A stretch of DNA of 64,000 nt. It comes from Streptomyces sp. NBC_00390. GTDB lineage: Bacteria; Actinomycetota; Actinomycetes; Streptomycetales; Streptomycetaceae. This document shows positions 30,358 to 39,775 of this stretch, in pieces (position 1 is the stretch's first letter; the number at the start of each line of letters is the position of its first letter). Location of the stretch: NCBI RefSeq assembly GCF_036057275.1, contig NZ_CP107945.1:5642001-5706000 (forward strand), given 5' to 3'. The notes under the pieces are model-generated. The model had not been told where the DNA came from, searched no databases, and saw nothing but the letters and a program-made list of their open reading frames with translations. A program made the position numbers and the translations under genes.

Positions 30358-33210
30358 ATGAGCGAGATGAATTCGGCTGCCGAGGCGGCAGCCCCGCATC
30401 GTTACACGGCTGCGATGGCGGCCGACATCGAGGCGCGCTGGCAGGACACCTGGGAAGCCGAGGGGACGTACGAGGCGCCCAACCCGAGCGGCGATCTGGC
30501 CGGGGACGCGGCTGTGGCGGCCAGGCCGAAGAAGTTCGTCATGGACATGTTCCCGTACCCCTCGGGTGCTGGTCTGCACGTCGGTCACCCCCTGGGGTAC
30601 ATCGCCACCGACGTCTTCGCCCGCCACCAGCGCATGACCGGACACAACGTCCTGCACACCCTGGGCTTCGACGCCTTCGGCCTGCCCGCAGAACAGTACG
30701 CCGTGCAGACCGGTACGCACCCGCGGGTGTCGACCGAGGCGAACATCAAGAACATGCAGCGCCAGCTGCGACGGCTGGGCCTGGGCCACGACACGCGCCG
30801 CTCCTTCGCGACGATCGACCCGGACTACTACAAGTGGACCCAGTGGATCTTCCTGCAGATCTTCAACTCCTGGTACGACGACAACGCGCAGCAGGCCCGC
30901 CCGATCGAGGAGCTGGTGGCCCAGTTCGAGAGCGGTGAGCGTGAGGTTCCCGGTGGGGGTGCGTGGAGCGCGCTGAGCGCCGTCGAGCGTGCCGAGGTCC
31001 TGGGCCAGTACCGTCTGGCGTACGCCTCCGACGCGCCGGTCAACTGGTGCCCCGGGCTGGGCACCGTACTGGCCAATGAAGAGGTGACGGCCGACGGCCG
31101 CTCCGAGCGGGGCAACTTCCCGGTCTTCAAGGCGAAGCTGCGCCAGTGGAACATGCGCATCACCGCCTACGCCGACCGGCTGCTGGACGACCTGGACGCG
31201 CTGGACTGGCCCGAGGCCATCAAGCTGCAGCAGCGCAACTGGATCGGCCGCTCCGAAGGCGCACGCCTGGACTTCGCCGTCGACGGCGACGACTCCGCGC
31301 GGATCACGGTCTTCACCACCCGCCCGGACACGCTGTTCGGTGCCACCTACATGGTGCTGGCCCCGGAGCACGGCCTGATCGACTCCATCGTCCCGGCCGA
31401 ATGGCCCGAGGGCGTCAAGAAGGCGTGGACCGGCGGTGCGGCCACTCCGGCCGAGGCCGTCGCTGCCTACCGCAAGCAGGCTCAGACCAAGAGCGATGTC
31501 GAGCGGCAGACCGAGCACAAGGACAAGACCGGTGTCTTCACCGGCGCGTACGCCCTGAACCCGGTCACCGGCAAGCGCATCCCCGTCTTCGTCGCCGACT
31601 ACGTGCTGATGGGCTACGGCACCGGCGCGATCATGGCCGTCCCCGGCCAGGACGAGCGCGACTGGGAGTTCGCGGAGGCGTTCGAGCTGCCCATCATCCG
31701 GACCGTGCAGCCGCCGGAGGGCTGGGAGGGCGAGGCCTTCACCGGGCAGGGGCCGGCGATCAACTCCTCCAACGACGAGATCTCGCTGGACGGCCTGGGC
31801 GTCGCCGAGGCCAAGGCCAAGATCACCGAGTGGCTGGTCGCCAAGGGCATCGGCGAGGCAACCATCAACTTCCGGCTGCGCGACTGGCTGTTCAGCCGGC
31901 AGCGCTACTGGGGCGAGCCCTTCCCGATCGTGTACGACGAGGACGGCGTCGCCCACGCGCTGCCCGAGTCGATGCTGCCCCTGGAGCTGCCGGAGGTCGA
32001 CGACTACTCGCCGCGCACCTTCGACCCGGACGACGCCGACACCCAGCCCGAGACCCCGCTGTCGCGCAACGAGGACTGGGTCAATGTCGAGCTGGACCTG
32101 GGCGACGGAGTCAAGCGCTACCGCCGCGAGACCAACACCATGCCCAACTGGGCGGGTTCGTGCTGGTACGAACTGCGCTATCTGGACCCGCACAACACCG
32201 AGAAGCTGGTCGACCCGGCGATCGAGCAGTACTGGATGGGGCCGCGCGAAGGACAGCCGCACGGGGGCGTCGATCTGTACGTCGGCGGTGCCGAGCACGC
32301 CGTACTGCACCTGCTGTACGCGCGATTCTGGTCCAAGGTGCTGTTCGACCTGGGGCACGTCTCCTCGGCCGAGCCGTTCCACAAGCTGTTCAACCAGGGC
32401 ATGATCCAGGCCTACGCGTTCACCGACTCCCGTGGTGTGTACGTGCCGGCGGCCGAGGTCGAGGAGCAGGACGGGAAGTTCTTCCACAACGGGCGGCCCG
32501 TCAAGCGTGAGTACGGCAAGATGGGCAAGTCCCTGAAGAACGCCGTCACTCCGGACGAGATGTCCGCCGAGTACGGGGCCGACACGCTGCGTCTGTACGA
32601 GATGGCGATGGGCCCCCTGGACGTCTCGCGGCCCTGGGACACGCGCGCGGTGGTGGGCCAGTACCGCCTGCTGCAGCGCCTGTGGCGCAACATCGTCGAC
32701 GAGTCGACGGGCGAGGTCACGGTCGTCGACGCCGAGCCGGACGAGGACACCCTGCGCGCCCTGCACAAGGCGATCGACGGCGTGGGCCAGGACATGGCGG
32801 GGATGCGCTTCAACACCGCCATCGCCAAGGTGACAGAGCTGAACAACCACCTGACGAAGTCGGGTGGGGCGGTGTCGCGGTCGGTGGCCGAGAAGCTGGT
32901 GCTGCTGGTCGCCCCGCTGGCCCCGCACATCGCCGAGGAGCTGTGGCACAAGCTGGGGCACGCCGACTCGGTCGTGCACCAGGACTTCCCGGTCGCCGAC
33001 CCGGCGTACGTCGTGGACGAGTCCGTGACCTGCGTGGTGCAGATCAAGGGCAAGGTCAAGGCGCGGCTGGAGGTCTCCCCGTCGATCTCGGACGAGGAGC
33101 TGGAGGCGCTGGCCCTGGGTGACGAGAGTGTCGTCGCCGCGCTGGGCGGTGCCGGCATCCGCAAGGTGATCGTCCGGGCGCCGAAGCTGGTCAACATCGT
33201 CCCTGCGTAG
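30358..33210 (+). CDS. leuS: Leucyl-tRNA synthetase
   Basis: A 950-aa class I synthetase. The HIGH motif is in PYPSGAGLHVGHPLGY (near residues 66-80). A CP1 editing domain follows (TTRPDTLFGATYMVLAPEH, GYGTGAIMAVPGQDERD). The KMSKS motif reads KMGKSLKN (near 722), followed by the anticodon-binding helices and a C-terminal domain. ATG 30358 has GAAGG a few bases upstream. Expression is probably tuned by leucyl-tRNA charging through the upstream leader and attenuator. Confidence 0.96.
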   Translation: MSEMNSAAEAAAPHRYTAAMAADIEARWQDTWEAEGTYEAPNPSGDLAGDAAVAARPKKFVMDMFPYPSGAGLHVGHPLGYIATDVFARHQRMTGHNVLHTLGFDAFGLPAEQYAVQTGTHPRVSTEANIKNMQRQLRRLGLGHDTRRSFATIDPDYYKWTQWIFLQIFNSWYDDNAQQARPIEELVAQFESGEREVPGGGAWSALSAVERAEVLGQYRLAYASDAPVNWCPGLGTVLANEEVTADGRSERGNFPVFKAKLRQWNMRITAYADRLLDDLDALDWPEAIKLQQRNWIGRSEGARLDFAVDGDDSARITVFTTRPDTLFGATYMVLAPEHGLIDSIVPAEWPEGVKKAWTGGAATPAEAVAAYRKQAQTKSDVERQTEHKDKTGVFTGAYALNPVTGKRIPVFVADYVLMGYGTGAIMAVPGQDERDWEFAEAFELPIIRTVQPPEGWEGEAFTGQGPAINSSNDEISLDGLGVAEAKAKITEWLVAKGIGEATINFRLRDWLFSRQRYWGEPFPIVYDEDGVAHALPESMLPLELPEVDDYSPRTFDPDDADTQPETPLSRNEDWVNVELDLGDGVKRYRRETNTMPNWAGSCWYELRYLDPHNTEKLVDPAIEQYWMGPREGQPHGGVDLYVGGAEHAVLHLLYARFWSKVLFDLGHVSSAEPFHKLFNQGMIQAYAFTDSRGVYVPAAEVEEQDGKFFHNGRPVKREYGKMGKSLKNAVTPDEMSAEYGADTLRLYEMAMGPLDVSRPWDTRAVVGQYRLLQRLWRNIVDESTGEVTVVDAEPDEDTLRALHKAIDGVGQDMAGMRFNTAIAKVTELNNHLTKSGGAVSRSVAEKLVLLVAPLAPHIAEELWHKLGHADSVVHQDFPVADPAYVVDESVTCVVQIKGKVKARLEVSPSISDEELEALALGDESVVAALGGAGIRKVIVRAPKLVNIVPA

Positions 33211-33233
33211 CGGGCTCGGGGCATTCCCCTACG

Positions 33234-33270
33234 GGCAGGTTGGGGGTTCCTTTGGAACCCTCGGCCTGCC
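33234..33270 (+). terminator. Hairpin after leuS
   Basis: GGCAGG and CCTGCC enclose an inner perfect stem GGGTTCC-TTT-GGAACCC (33244-33260), 24 nt after the leuS stop. No T-run follows. Confidence 0.65.
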
Positions 33271-33354
33271 TGCTCCGTTTACGGTGGAGGGAACGCAGCC
33301 GGACCGGACGGGCCGGACGGACCCGACGACTGCATTCGATGCCGGAGGGCGCAC

Positions 33355-34173
33355 ATGGAAGCCGTGATTCTCATCCTGGCGCTGCTCTTCTTCGCTTTCG
33401 TGGCACTGGGTGTCTTCGTCACCGTCAAGGCCGTCGGAGCCGCCAAGCGGGGCGTGGAGCGCACCGTCAGCCAGGCACGCCGGACCGTCGAGGAGACGGC
33501 GCTGCGCGCGAAGAGCTATGGCCAGGTCGGCGTGGCCGGCGAGCTCGCGAAGCTGCGGCTCTCGCTGCGTACGTCGATGCGGGCGACCCAGGAAGCCCTG
33601 CGGGCGGGCGCGGCCGAGGACGCCTCGCTGTCCGAGTCGCTGGCGCTCTTCGGCCGGCTCAGCGCCCACGGCCATGAACTGGACGACGAGCTCAAGCGGC
33701 TGGAGCGCGAGCCGGACCGGGCGAAGGTGGCTTCACTGCTTCCCGGGCTGCGGGAGCGTACGGAGCGGATCACGCAGTCGGCCGAGTCGTTGCGGTGGGC
33801 GGCTCGGGACCGGGCTCAGAAGTTCGCCGACGAGGATCTGGACGTGCTGAGCGCGCAGATCGATCTGGAGGCGGGTGCGCTGCGGCACTGGTCGGCACCG
33901 GACTCGGCCGAAACGCCACTCGCGGAGGACGGGGTGGACGCGGCACGTCCGGCCGGGCCCGGCCCAGGGCCCGGTGCGAGCACGGGTACGGGTGCCTCGT
34001 CCTGGCCCGAGGCGGGGCGGCCTGCCGACGGGACCGTGGCCGGCCAGACGTGGCCCGAAGAGGAAGCGGAGACACCGGTGACCGGGCAGCCGCGGGAGAT
34101 CACCGCGCGTGACCCGCGGCAGCAGTTCGCGTACCCGTGGGAGAAGGCACCGCGCCCGGAGACATCGAACTGA
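33355..34173 (+). CDS. Membrane-anchored coiled-coil protein
   Basis: A 272-aa protein of unknown function. An N-terminal hydrophobic segment (residues 4-26, VILILALLFFAFVALGVFV) acts as anchor. Long charged helices follow to about 185 (for example LDDELKRLEREPDRAKVASLL), likely coiled coil. The C-terminus is Pro/Gly/Glu-rich and disordered. ATG 33355 has GGAGGG at about 33343-33348. It stands alone between leuS and degV. Nothing in the sequence indicates an enzyme. Confidence 0.75.
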   Translation: MEAVILILALLFFAFVALGVFVTVKAVGAAKRGVERTVSQARRTVEETALRAKSYGQVGVAGELAKLRLSLRTSMRATQEALRAGAAEDASLSESLALFGRLSAHGHELDDELKRLEREPDRAKVASLLPGLRERTERITQSAESLRWAARDRAQKFADEDLDVLSAQIDLEAGALRHWSAPDSAETPLAEDGVDAARPAGPGPGPGASTGTGASSWPEAGRPADGTVAGQTWPEEEAETPVTGQPREITARDPRQQFAYPWEKAPRPETSN

Positions 34174-34229
34174 CGGCTGACGACGACCGGTGGGGCGGGC
34201 CCGGGCTGCCGCCCGGGGGCGCCTGCGGG

Positions 34230-34242
34230 TAACCTCCCGCTC
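34230..34242 (+). promoter_or_regulatory. Leaderless-type -10 box of degV
   Basis: TAACCT (34230-34235) ends 7 nt before the ATG at 34243; no ribosome site is present. Confidence 0.5.
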
Positions 34243-35088
34243 ATGTCCCGCCATGTCGCGATCGTCACCGATTCCACGGCCTACCTGCCACCCCCGACGA
34301 TGGAGCGGCACGGCATCACAGCGGTGCCGCTGACCGTGGTGCTCGGCGACCGGGCGCTGGAAGAGGGCACGGAGATCTCCGCCCGCTCGCTGGCAGTCGC
34401 ACTGCAGAAGCGACGTCCGGTGACCACCTCACGCCCCAGCCCCGAGATGTTCGCCGCGGCATACCGGCGGAAGGCGGAGGCCGGCGCGACCGGGATCGTC
34501 TCACTGCACCTGTCCTCGGAGTTCTCCGGAACGTACGACGCGGCCGTGCTGGCCGCCAAGGAGGCTCCGGTACCGGTGCGGGTGGTGGACACCGGGATGG
34601 TCGCCATGGCCCTGGGATTCTGCGCGCTCGCCGCCGCGGAGTCGGCGGATGCCGGTGGCTCGCTCGACGAGGCGGTGGCAGCCGCGGAGAAGCGCGCCGC
34701 GGGCACTTCCGCGTTCTTTTACGTCGACACGCTCGACTATCTGCGCCGAGGCGGCCGGATCGGTGCGGCGCAGGCGCTGCTCGGTTCGGCACTCGCCGTG
34801 AAGCCCCTGCTGCAGCTGGACGGCGGCCGGATCGAGATGCTGGAGAAGGTGCGGACGGCGTCGAAGGCCATCGCACGGCTGGAGGAGATCGCTGCAGAGC
34901 GCGCTGGCGCGAGCCCGGTGGACATCGCGGTGCACCACTTGGCCGCGCCCGAGCGGGCCGCGGCGCTGGCGGACCGGCTGCGCGCGCGGGTGCCGGGCCT
35001 CGCCGAACTGCATCTGAGCGAGGTCGGTGCCGTGATCGGGGCGCATACGGGGCCGGGGCTGCTGGCGGTCGTCATTTCGCCGCGCTGA
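34243..35088 (+). CDS. DegV family fatty-acid-binding protein
   Basis: A 281-aa DegV-fold protein. It has VAIVTDSTAYLP at the start, TSRPSPEMFAAAYR, the lipid-site SLHLSSEFSGTYDAA, VDTGMVAMALGF, and FYVDTLDYLRRGGRIGAAQALLGSALAVKPLLQ, all family hallmarks. DegV (FakB-like) proteins bind a single fatty acid; FakB partners present it to FakA kinase, but no kinase gene is nearby, so the role here is open. It is followed by comEA-comEC after 176 nt. Confidence 0.9.
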   Translation: MSRHVAIVTDSTAYLPPPTMERHGITAVPLTVVLGDRALEEGTEISARSLAVALQKRRPVTTSRPSPEMFAAAYRRKAEAGATGIVSLHLSSEFSGTYDAAVLAAKEAPVPVRVVDTGMVAMALGFCALAAAESADAGGSLDEAVAAAEKRAAGTSAFFYVDTLDYLRRGGRIGAAQALLGSALAVKPLLQLDGGRIEMLEKVRTASKAIARLEEIAAERAGASPVDIAVHHLAAPERAAALADRLRARVPGLAELHLSEVGAVIGAHTGPGLLAVVISPR

Positions 35089-35264
35089 GGGCCGGTGAGT
35101 TGACGGGTGCGGCGAGTTGACGGGTGCGGCGGTGGGCGCGGCGGGCTGAGCGTTGTCGTCCAGCTCACCCGCACGAGTGGCCGGGTTGTCCACAACGGGT
35201 CAGTTTTCCACGGGAATCAGGCGTGCTCAGCGGGTTCGGACGAGTGTGCCTACCGTCCTGTGGC

Positions 35265-36374
35265 ATGGCTCTTCGATCACCTTCCGCAACCAGTGGACCG
35301 GGCCGTGCCCGGCCCTCGGACAGCCGCGTACGTCACGGCCGACGCCTTGGCCGCCGTCGTGGCAGACACGCCTCGGCCGCGTCGGCCACCGCCCTGCGCC
35401 GACGTGCGGATGCGCTGTTCATGGGAGCGGCACGCGGGCGCGGGGGGCTCGTGGGGTACGCGGGCTCCGGGGCGCCCGGAGCTGTCGCGGACGGCTCCTC
35501 GGGACGGCGAGGGGGAGCCGGGACGGGGCCCGGCCGGGCCGGCTCGTCGCACCGTGTGAGGGCTGCGCTGCTCGACAGGCCGGAGGCGACTGCTGTGCCG
35601 GACCGGCCGCGCGACGGGGGAGGCGCCGCCGGTGCGGCGGGCGCGGTGAGCGACCGGGCCGTGCCCGGCGACGAGGTCCGGGGCGGGGACCGGTATCCGA
35701 TGTGGGTCGCCCTGCGGGAGCGGCTTCCTGTGTGGGTGCAGCTCAGGTGCGGACTGGAGCCGAGGACGCTCGCCGCACTCGCCGTGGTCCTCGTCGCCGC
35801 CGCGGTGTTCGCGGCGCTGCATTTCTGGGCGGGCCGTCCGCAGACCGTACGGCCTCCGGAACTGGTCCACCAGGGTGCCGCTGCGCGGCCCGGACCGCCT
35901 GCGGGCGTTCCGGCACGCCTGCCGGCGGCCGAGGGGGAGCGGGCGGCCCGGATCGTCGTCGATGTGAGCGGCAAGGTGCTCCGGCCGGGGGTGCTCCGGC
36001 TGCCGGCCGGTTCGAGGGTGGCCGACGCCCTGGCTGCCGCGGGAGGCGTCAGGGCCGGGACGGACCTCACGGGGCTCAACCGGGCGCGTGTGCTGATGGA
36101 CGGGGAGCAGGTCGTGGTGGGCGTTCCCGCTCCGCCCGGGCCGGTTGCGACGGGCCCGGGCGGAGCGGGCGGGCCCGCGGCGGGGCCGGTGAGCCTCAAC
36201 TCGGCCACGGTTGAGCAACTGGAGACGCTTCCCGGGGTCGGGCCCGTGCTGGCCCAGCACATCGTCGACCACCGCACGCAGCACGGGGGCTTCCGGTCGG
36301 TCGACGAGCTGCGTGATGTGAACGGGATCGGCGACCGGCGCTTCGCGGACCTCGAGAGTCTGGTGCGGCCATGA
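35265..36374 (+). CDS. ComEA-like DNA-binding protein
   Basis: A 369-aa protein. A long Arg/Gly-rich N-terminus is followed by one transmembrane helix (LAALAVVLVAAAVFAALHFW, around residue 168), a SLBB domain (RIVVDVSGKVLRPGVLRLPAG ~ VVVGVP), and a C-terminal helix-hairpin-helix pair (LNSATVEQLETLPGVGPVLAQ, DELRDVNGIGDRRF). ComEA binds double-stranded DNA at the outer membrane face. I chose ATG 35265 (MALRSPS), 8 nt behind a TACCGT box; the frame is open further upstream, so the start is uncertain. Its stop overlaps the comEC ATG. Confidence 0.82.
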   Translation: MALRSPSATSGPGRARPSDSRVRHGRRLGRRRGRHASAASATALRRRADALFMGAARGRGGLVGYAGSGAPGAVADGSSGRRGGAGTGPGRAGSSHRVRAALLDRPEATAVPDRPRDGGGAAGAAGAVSDRAVPGDEVRGGDRYPMWVALRERLPVWVQLRCGLEPRTLAALAVVLVAAAVFAALHFWAGRPQTVRPPELVHQGAAARPGPPAGVPARLPAAEGERAARIVVDVSGKVLRPGVLRLPAGSRVADALAAAGGVRAGTDLTGLNRARVLMDGEQVVVGVPAPPGPVATGPGGAGGPAAGPVSLNSATVEQLETLPGVGPVLAQHIVDHRTQHGGFRSVDELRDVNGIGDRRFADLESLVRP

Positions 36375-39091
36375 CGCGCGCGGCGGTTCACGAGCGGTCA
36401 GGGCACCGGCTGGGCGCGTCCGACCCCCGCCAGGACGGCCCCACCGATCTGCGTCTCGTCCCACCGGCGTTGGCAGCCTGGGCCGCCGCAGCGCTCGCTG
36501 TGGGGGTGCCCGGGTGGTGGACGGTGGCGGGGGTGACGGGGTGCCTCGTGCTGGCGGGCCTTCTGCCGTCGGCACTGGCTGCACGCCGCGTGTGGGTGAT
36601 GCGGACAGGTACTGTCCCGGACGAGCCGCGTGGGGCCCATGGCGAAGGCCGGGGAGGCACGATCACGGGGTGGGTCACGCCACTCGGCAACGGCAGCACG
36701 CGGAGCGTGGAGTTACGGCCCTTCGCCGCACCCGGCAGGGCCCGCCGGGCCGGGCGGGCCGACGGCGCCGGTCCGGCCGGCGCAGGGGTTGCCGATGTGT
36801 CCGGGCGGATCCGCCGAGGGCGTCGGGGGCTCAATGCGGCCTCCGCCGCCGCAGTATTGCTGTGCGCCGCCGCCGGGGGTGCCTCAGCAGGGCTGCACAG
36901 CGCGGACCTGCGGCGTGGACCGCTCCCCGAACTGGCCGGCCGCCATGCGTACGTGACCCTGGAGCTGACCGTCTCGACGGACCCGAGGCCGATCCGTCCC
37001 AAGGTCGTCGGGGACCGGATGGCGGCGGGGGTCATCGTGCTGGACGCCGAGGCGACCCGGGTGTCCAGGTCCGGCGATGTGGTGACCACGACGCGCACGC
37101 CCGTCCTGGTGACGGTGCGGCCCGGCGCCGCGGTCGGGCGGTGGCAGCGGCTGCTGCCGTCCACCCGGGTGCGGGTGGCAGGCCGCCTTGCGCCGCCGCT
37201 ACGGCCGGACGACAGATTTGCCGCCGTCATCAGGACCACGGGGGACAGCCCACCGCGGATCACCGGGCCGCCGACCGGCCTTCAGCGCATGGCGGGCAGC
37301 CTGCGCGCCGGGCTGCGCGAGGCGACGGACGAGCTGGCCCCGGACGCACGGGCCCTGCTGCCGGGACTGGTCGTGGGGGACACCTCACGTGTGCCTCCCG
37401 ACCTGCACGAAGCGTTCGAGGCGACCGACCTGACCCATCTGCTCGCCGTCTCGGGGAGCAACCTCACCATTGTCCTCGTCCTGCTGATCGGTTCTCCCGG
37501 TACGGCGCTGCTGGCCGAACGGGGCGGACTCGCGCCTCGGGCGGGCATCACGCTGCGCGGGACCGCGCTGTTCGGCGGATTTCTCACACTCGGGTTCGTC
37601 ATCGTGTGCCGTCCGGAGCCGAGCGTGCTGCGCGCGGCCGCGTGCGGGCTGATCACCCTGCTCGCCATCTGCACCGGGCGGCGCAGGTCGCTCATTCCGG
37701 CGCTGGCGGCCGCCGTGCTGCTGCTGGTTCTGTACGACCCTTGGCTGGCGCGCAGTTACGGCTTTCTGCTCTCCGTGCTGGCCACCGGCGCCCTGCTCAC
37801 GATCGGCCCGGTCTGGAGCGCCGCGCTGCAAAGGCGGCGGGTGCCGGCCCGGCTTGCCGAGGCGCTGGCGGCTGCCGCGGCGGCCCAGGCGGTGTGCGCC
37901 CCGGTGGTGGCGGTGTTCGCCTCTCGGGTCAGCCTTGTGGCGATCCCGTGCAATCTGGCCGCCGAACTCGCGGTGGCTCCTGCCACGGTCCTCGGCTTCG
38001 CCGCCCTCGCCGCGGCGCCCGTGGCGATACCGGCGGCCGAGCTGTCGGCACGCCTTGCCGCCTGGCCCGTGGGGTGGATCGCCACCGTCGCACGTGCGGG
38101 AGCGGAGCTTCCCGGGGCGCAGGCGCACTGGCCCGGGGGCTGGCTCGGAGGGCTGCTGCTCGCGGCCGCCACCGCGTTGGCCGTGCTCGTGGTGCGCCGG
38201 CTGTGGCGGCACCCCTGGGCTGCCGTGGTGTGCGTGCTCCTGCTGGTGCTCACCGTGCTGCGACCGGCCCCGTTCACCCGGGTCATCAGCGGCTGGCCGC
38301 CGCCCGGCTGGGCGTTCGTGATGTGCGACGTCGGGCAGGGCGACGCCCTGGTGCTCGCGGCCGGTGAGGGCACGGCGGTGGTCGTGGACGCGGGGCCCGA
38401 CCCCGCGCTCGCCGACCGGTGCCTGCGCGAACTGGGCGTCAGATCGGTCCCGTTGCTCCTGGTGACGCATTTCCACGCCGACCATGTCGCGGGACTGGCG
38501 GGCGTGCTGCGGGGCCGGGCCGTCGGCGCGATCCAGACGACGACGCTCGAAGAGCCGCGCGAGCAGGCGGCGTTCGTGCGGCGTGCGGCGCGGACTGCGG
38601 GGGTGCCCGTGATTCCCGCGTGGCCGGGAGAGCGCCGGCTGGCCGGGCCGCTGTCCTGGCAGGTGCTGTGGCCGGACCGGGTCCCGGGCGCGCGAAGGGG
38701 CACGGCATTCGAAGGGCCGAACGACGCAAGCGTGGCGTTGCACGTCCGTGCCGCCGGCGGCCTGACACTGCTGCTCCTCGGGGATCTGGAACCGCCCGCC
38801 CAGCGGGCACTGATACGGGCGCACCCGGAGCTCCCGTCAGTGGACGTGCTCAAGGTCGCCCACCACGGCTCGGCGTACCAGCATCCGCGGCTGCTGGCCG
38901 GGGCCGCGCCGCGCCTTGCGCTGATCTCCTGCGGCCGGGACAACCCGTACGGTCACCCCGCGCCGCGCACCCTCGGCGCGCTGCGGGACCAAGGGGCGCG
39001 GCTGCTGCGGACCGACCGGGACGGGGCGATCGCCGTGACGGGCGCGGGAGGGGAGCTGCGTGCTGTGACGCGGGGCGGCGGGGCCGGGTGA
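36371..39091 (+). CDS. ComEC/Rec2-like DNA-uptake channel protein, with a TTA codon
   Basis: A 906-aa polytopic membrane protein. It has an N-terminal region like DUF4131 (to ~310), a Competence domain with many helices (LLAVSGSNLTIVL, RSYGFLLSVLATGALL), and a C-terminal metallo-beta-lactamase domain (from ~650: CDVGQGDALVL, THFHADHVAGL, LLLLGDLEPPAQ, KVAHHGSAYQ). ComEC imports single-stranded DNA in competent bacteria; in actinomycetes a role is unproven. Codon 115 (36713-36715) is TTA, the leucine codon read by bldA tRNA in Streptomyces and very rare in vegetative genes. ATGA overlap couples it to comEA. Confidence 0.88.
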   Translation: MTRAAVHERSGHRLGASDPRQDGPTDLRLVPPALAAWAAAALAVGVPGWWTVAGVTGCLVLAGLLPSALAARRVWVMRTGTVPDEPRGAHGEGRGGTITGWVTPLGNGSTRSVELRPFAAPGRARRAGRADGAGPAGAGVADVSGRIRRGRRGLNAASAAAVLLCAAAGGASAGLHSADLRRGPLPELAGRHAYVTLELTVSTDPRPIRPKVVGDRMAAGVIVLDAEATRVSRSGDVVTTTRTPVLVTVRPGAAVGRWQRLLPSTRVRVAGRLAPPLRPDDRFAAVIRTTGDSPPRITGPPTGLQRMAGSLRAGLREATDELAPDARALLPGLVVGDTSRVPPDLHEAFEATDLTHLLAVSGSNLTIVLVLLIGSPGTALLAERGGLAPRAGITLRGTALFGGFLTLGFVIVCRPEPSVLRAAACGLITLLAICTGRRRSLIPALAAAVLLLVLYDPWLARSYGFLLSVLATGALLTIGPVWSAALQRRRVPARLAEALAAAAAAQAVCAPVVAVFASRVSLVAIPCNLAAELAVAPATVLGFAALAAAPVAIPAAELSARLAAWPVGWIATVARAGAELPGAQAHWPGGWLGGLLLAAATALAVLVVRRLWRHPWAAVVCVLLLVLTVLRPAPFTRVISGWPPPGWAFVMCDVGQGDALVLAAGEGTAVVVDAGPDPALADRCLRELGVRSVPLLLVTHFHADHVAGLAGVLRGRAVGAIQTTTLEEPREQAAFVRRAARTAGVPVIPAWPGERRLAGPLSWQVLWPDRVPGARRGTAFEGPNDASVALHVRAAGGLTLLLLGDLEPPAQRALIRAHPELPSVDVLKVAHHGSAYQHPRLLAGAAPRLALISCGRDNPYGHPAPRTLGALRDQGARLLRTDRDGAIAVTGAGGELRAVTRGGGAG

Positions 39092-39113
39092 GCACGGCCC
39101 AGGAGGGACCAGG

Positions 39114-39165
39114 CCTTGCAAGGGAAATCCTTGTAAGGGAAGCTTTCTAAAGATAGCTTTACAAG
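39114..39165 (+). promoter_or_regulatory. Promoter-operator of the ArsR-type regulator and MFS pump
   Basis: TTGTAA (39131-39136) and TAGCTT (39154-39159) form a 17-nt spaced promoter whose start would fall at the ATG (39167). Two nested palindromes cover it: CTTGTAA (39130) with TTACAAG (39159-39165), and the 20-bp AAGCTTTCTAAAGATAGCTT (39140-39159, one mismatch). A third palindrome, CCTTGCAAGG, lies at 39114-39123. This layout points to autorepression by the downstream regulator. Confidence 0.7.
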
Positions 39166-39166
39166 C

Positions 39167-39775
39167 ATGCCGGACGCTGGAGTGCCCATGGAGCCATCTC
39201 GCCGCACCATCACCCTCACCGACCCCCGCGCCCTGCGCGCCTACGCCCATCCGACCCGGATGCGGCTGGTCGGACTGCTGCGCCACCAGGGGCCGTTCAC
39301 CGCCACCACGGCGGCGGAGCTGACCGGCGAGTCCGTGGCCAGCTGCTCGTACCACCTGCGCATGCTGGCCAAGTACGGACTCGTCGAGGAGGCCGGGGGC
39401 GGCCAGGGCAGGGAGAAGCCGTGGCGGGCGACGGCCACCTACACCGAGTGGCCCGACCACTCCGACGACCCGGCCGTCACGGAGGCGGCCACCGCGCTCG
39501 GCACAGCGGTCGCGGAGCTGTACTTCGAACGCATGACCAAAGCCATGGAGAGCCGCCATCTCCTTTCCGCGCAATGGCAGGAGGCCGAGTCCTTCGGCGA
39601 CACCATGCTCTACCTCACCCCCGAGGAACTGGTGCGCGTGCGCCATGAGATGAACGCCGTGCTCGCCCCCTACGAGGACCGGAACAACGATGCCTCGCTC
39701 CGTCCTGAGGAGTCCCGGCCCGTCGAGTTCCTGAGGATCGCCTTCGTCCGGCGCGAATCCACGCAGCGCTCATGA
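39167..39775 (+). CDS. ArsR-type winged-helix transcriptional regulator
   Basis: A 202-aa regulator. The winged helix-turn-helix lies at about residues 25-100: AYAHPTRMRLVGLLRHQGPFTATTAAELTGES followed by SYHLRMLAKYGLVEEAG (recognition helix and wing). The C-terminal half is helical and may bind a ligand; no metal-binding Cys pairs typical of ArsR/SmtB are seen. It overlaps the MFS pump gene by 4 nt (ATGA), so it likely controls its own operon through the palindromes at 39114-39165. The transcript is probably leaderless. The ligand is unknown, perhaps a drug exported by the pump. Confidence 0.85.
   Translation: MPDAGVPMEPSRRTITLTDPRALRAYAHPTRMRLVGLLRHQGPFTATTAAELTGESVASCSYHLRMLAKYGLVEEAGGGQGREKPWRATATYTEWPDHSDDPAVTEAATALGTAVAELYFERMTKAMESRHLLSAQWQEAESFGDTMLYLTPEELVRVRHEMNAVLAPYEDRNNDASLRPEESRPVEFLRIAFVRRESTQRS

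Noticed and set aside
35089..35264. Extra gene between degV and comEA
   Set aside because: Frames here are Arg/Gly/Pro-rich by composition and lack ribosome sites; treated as the comEA upstream region.
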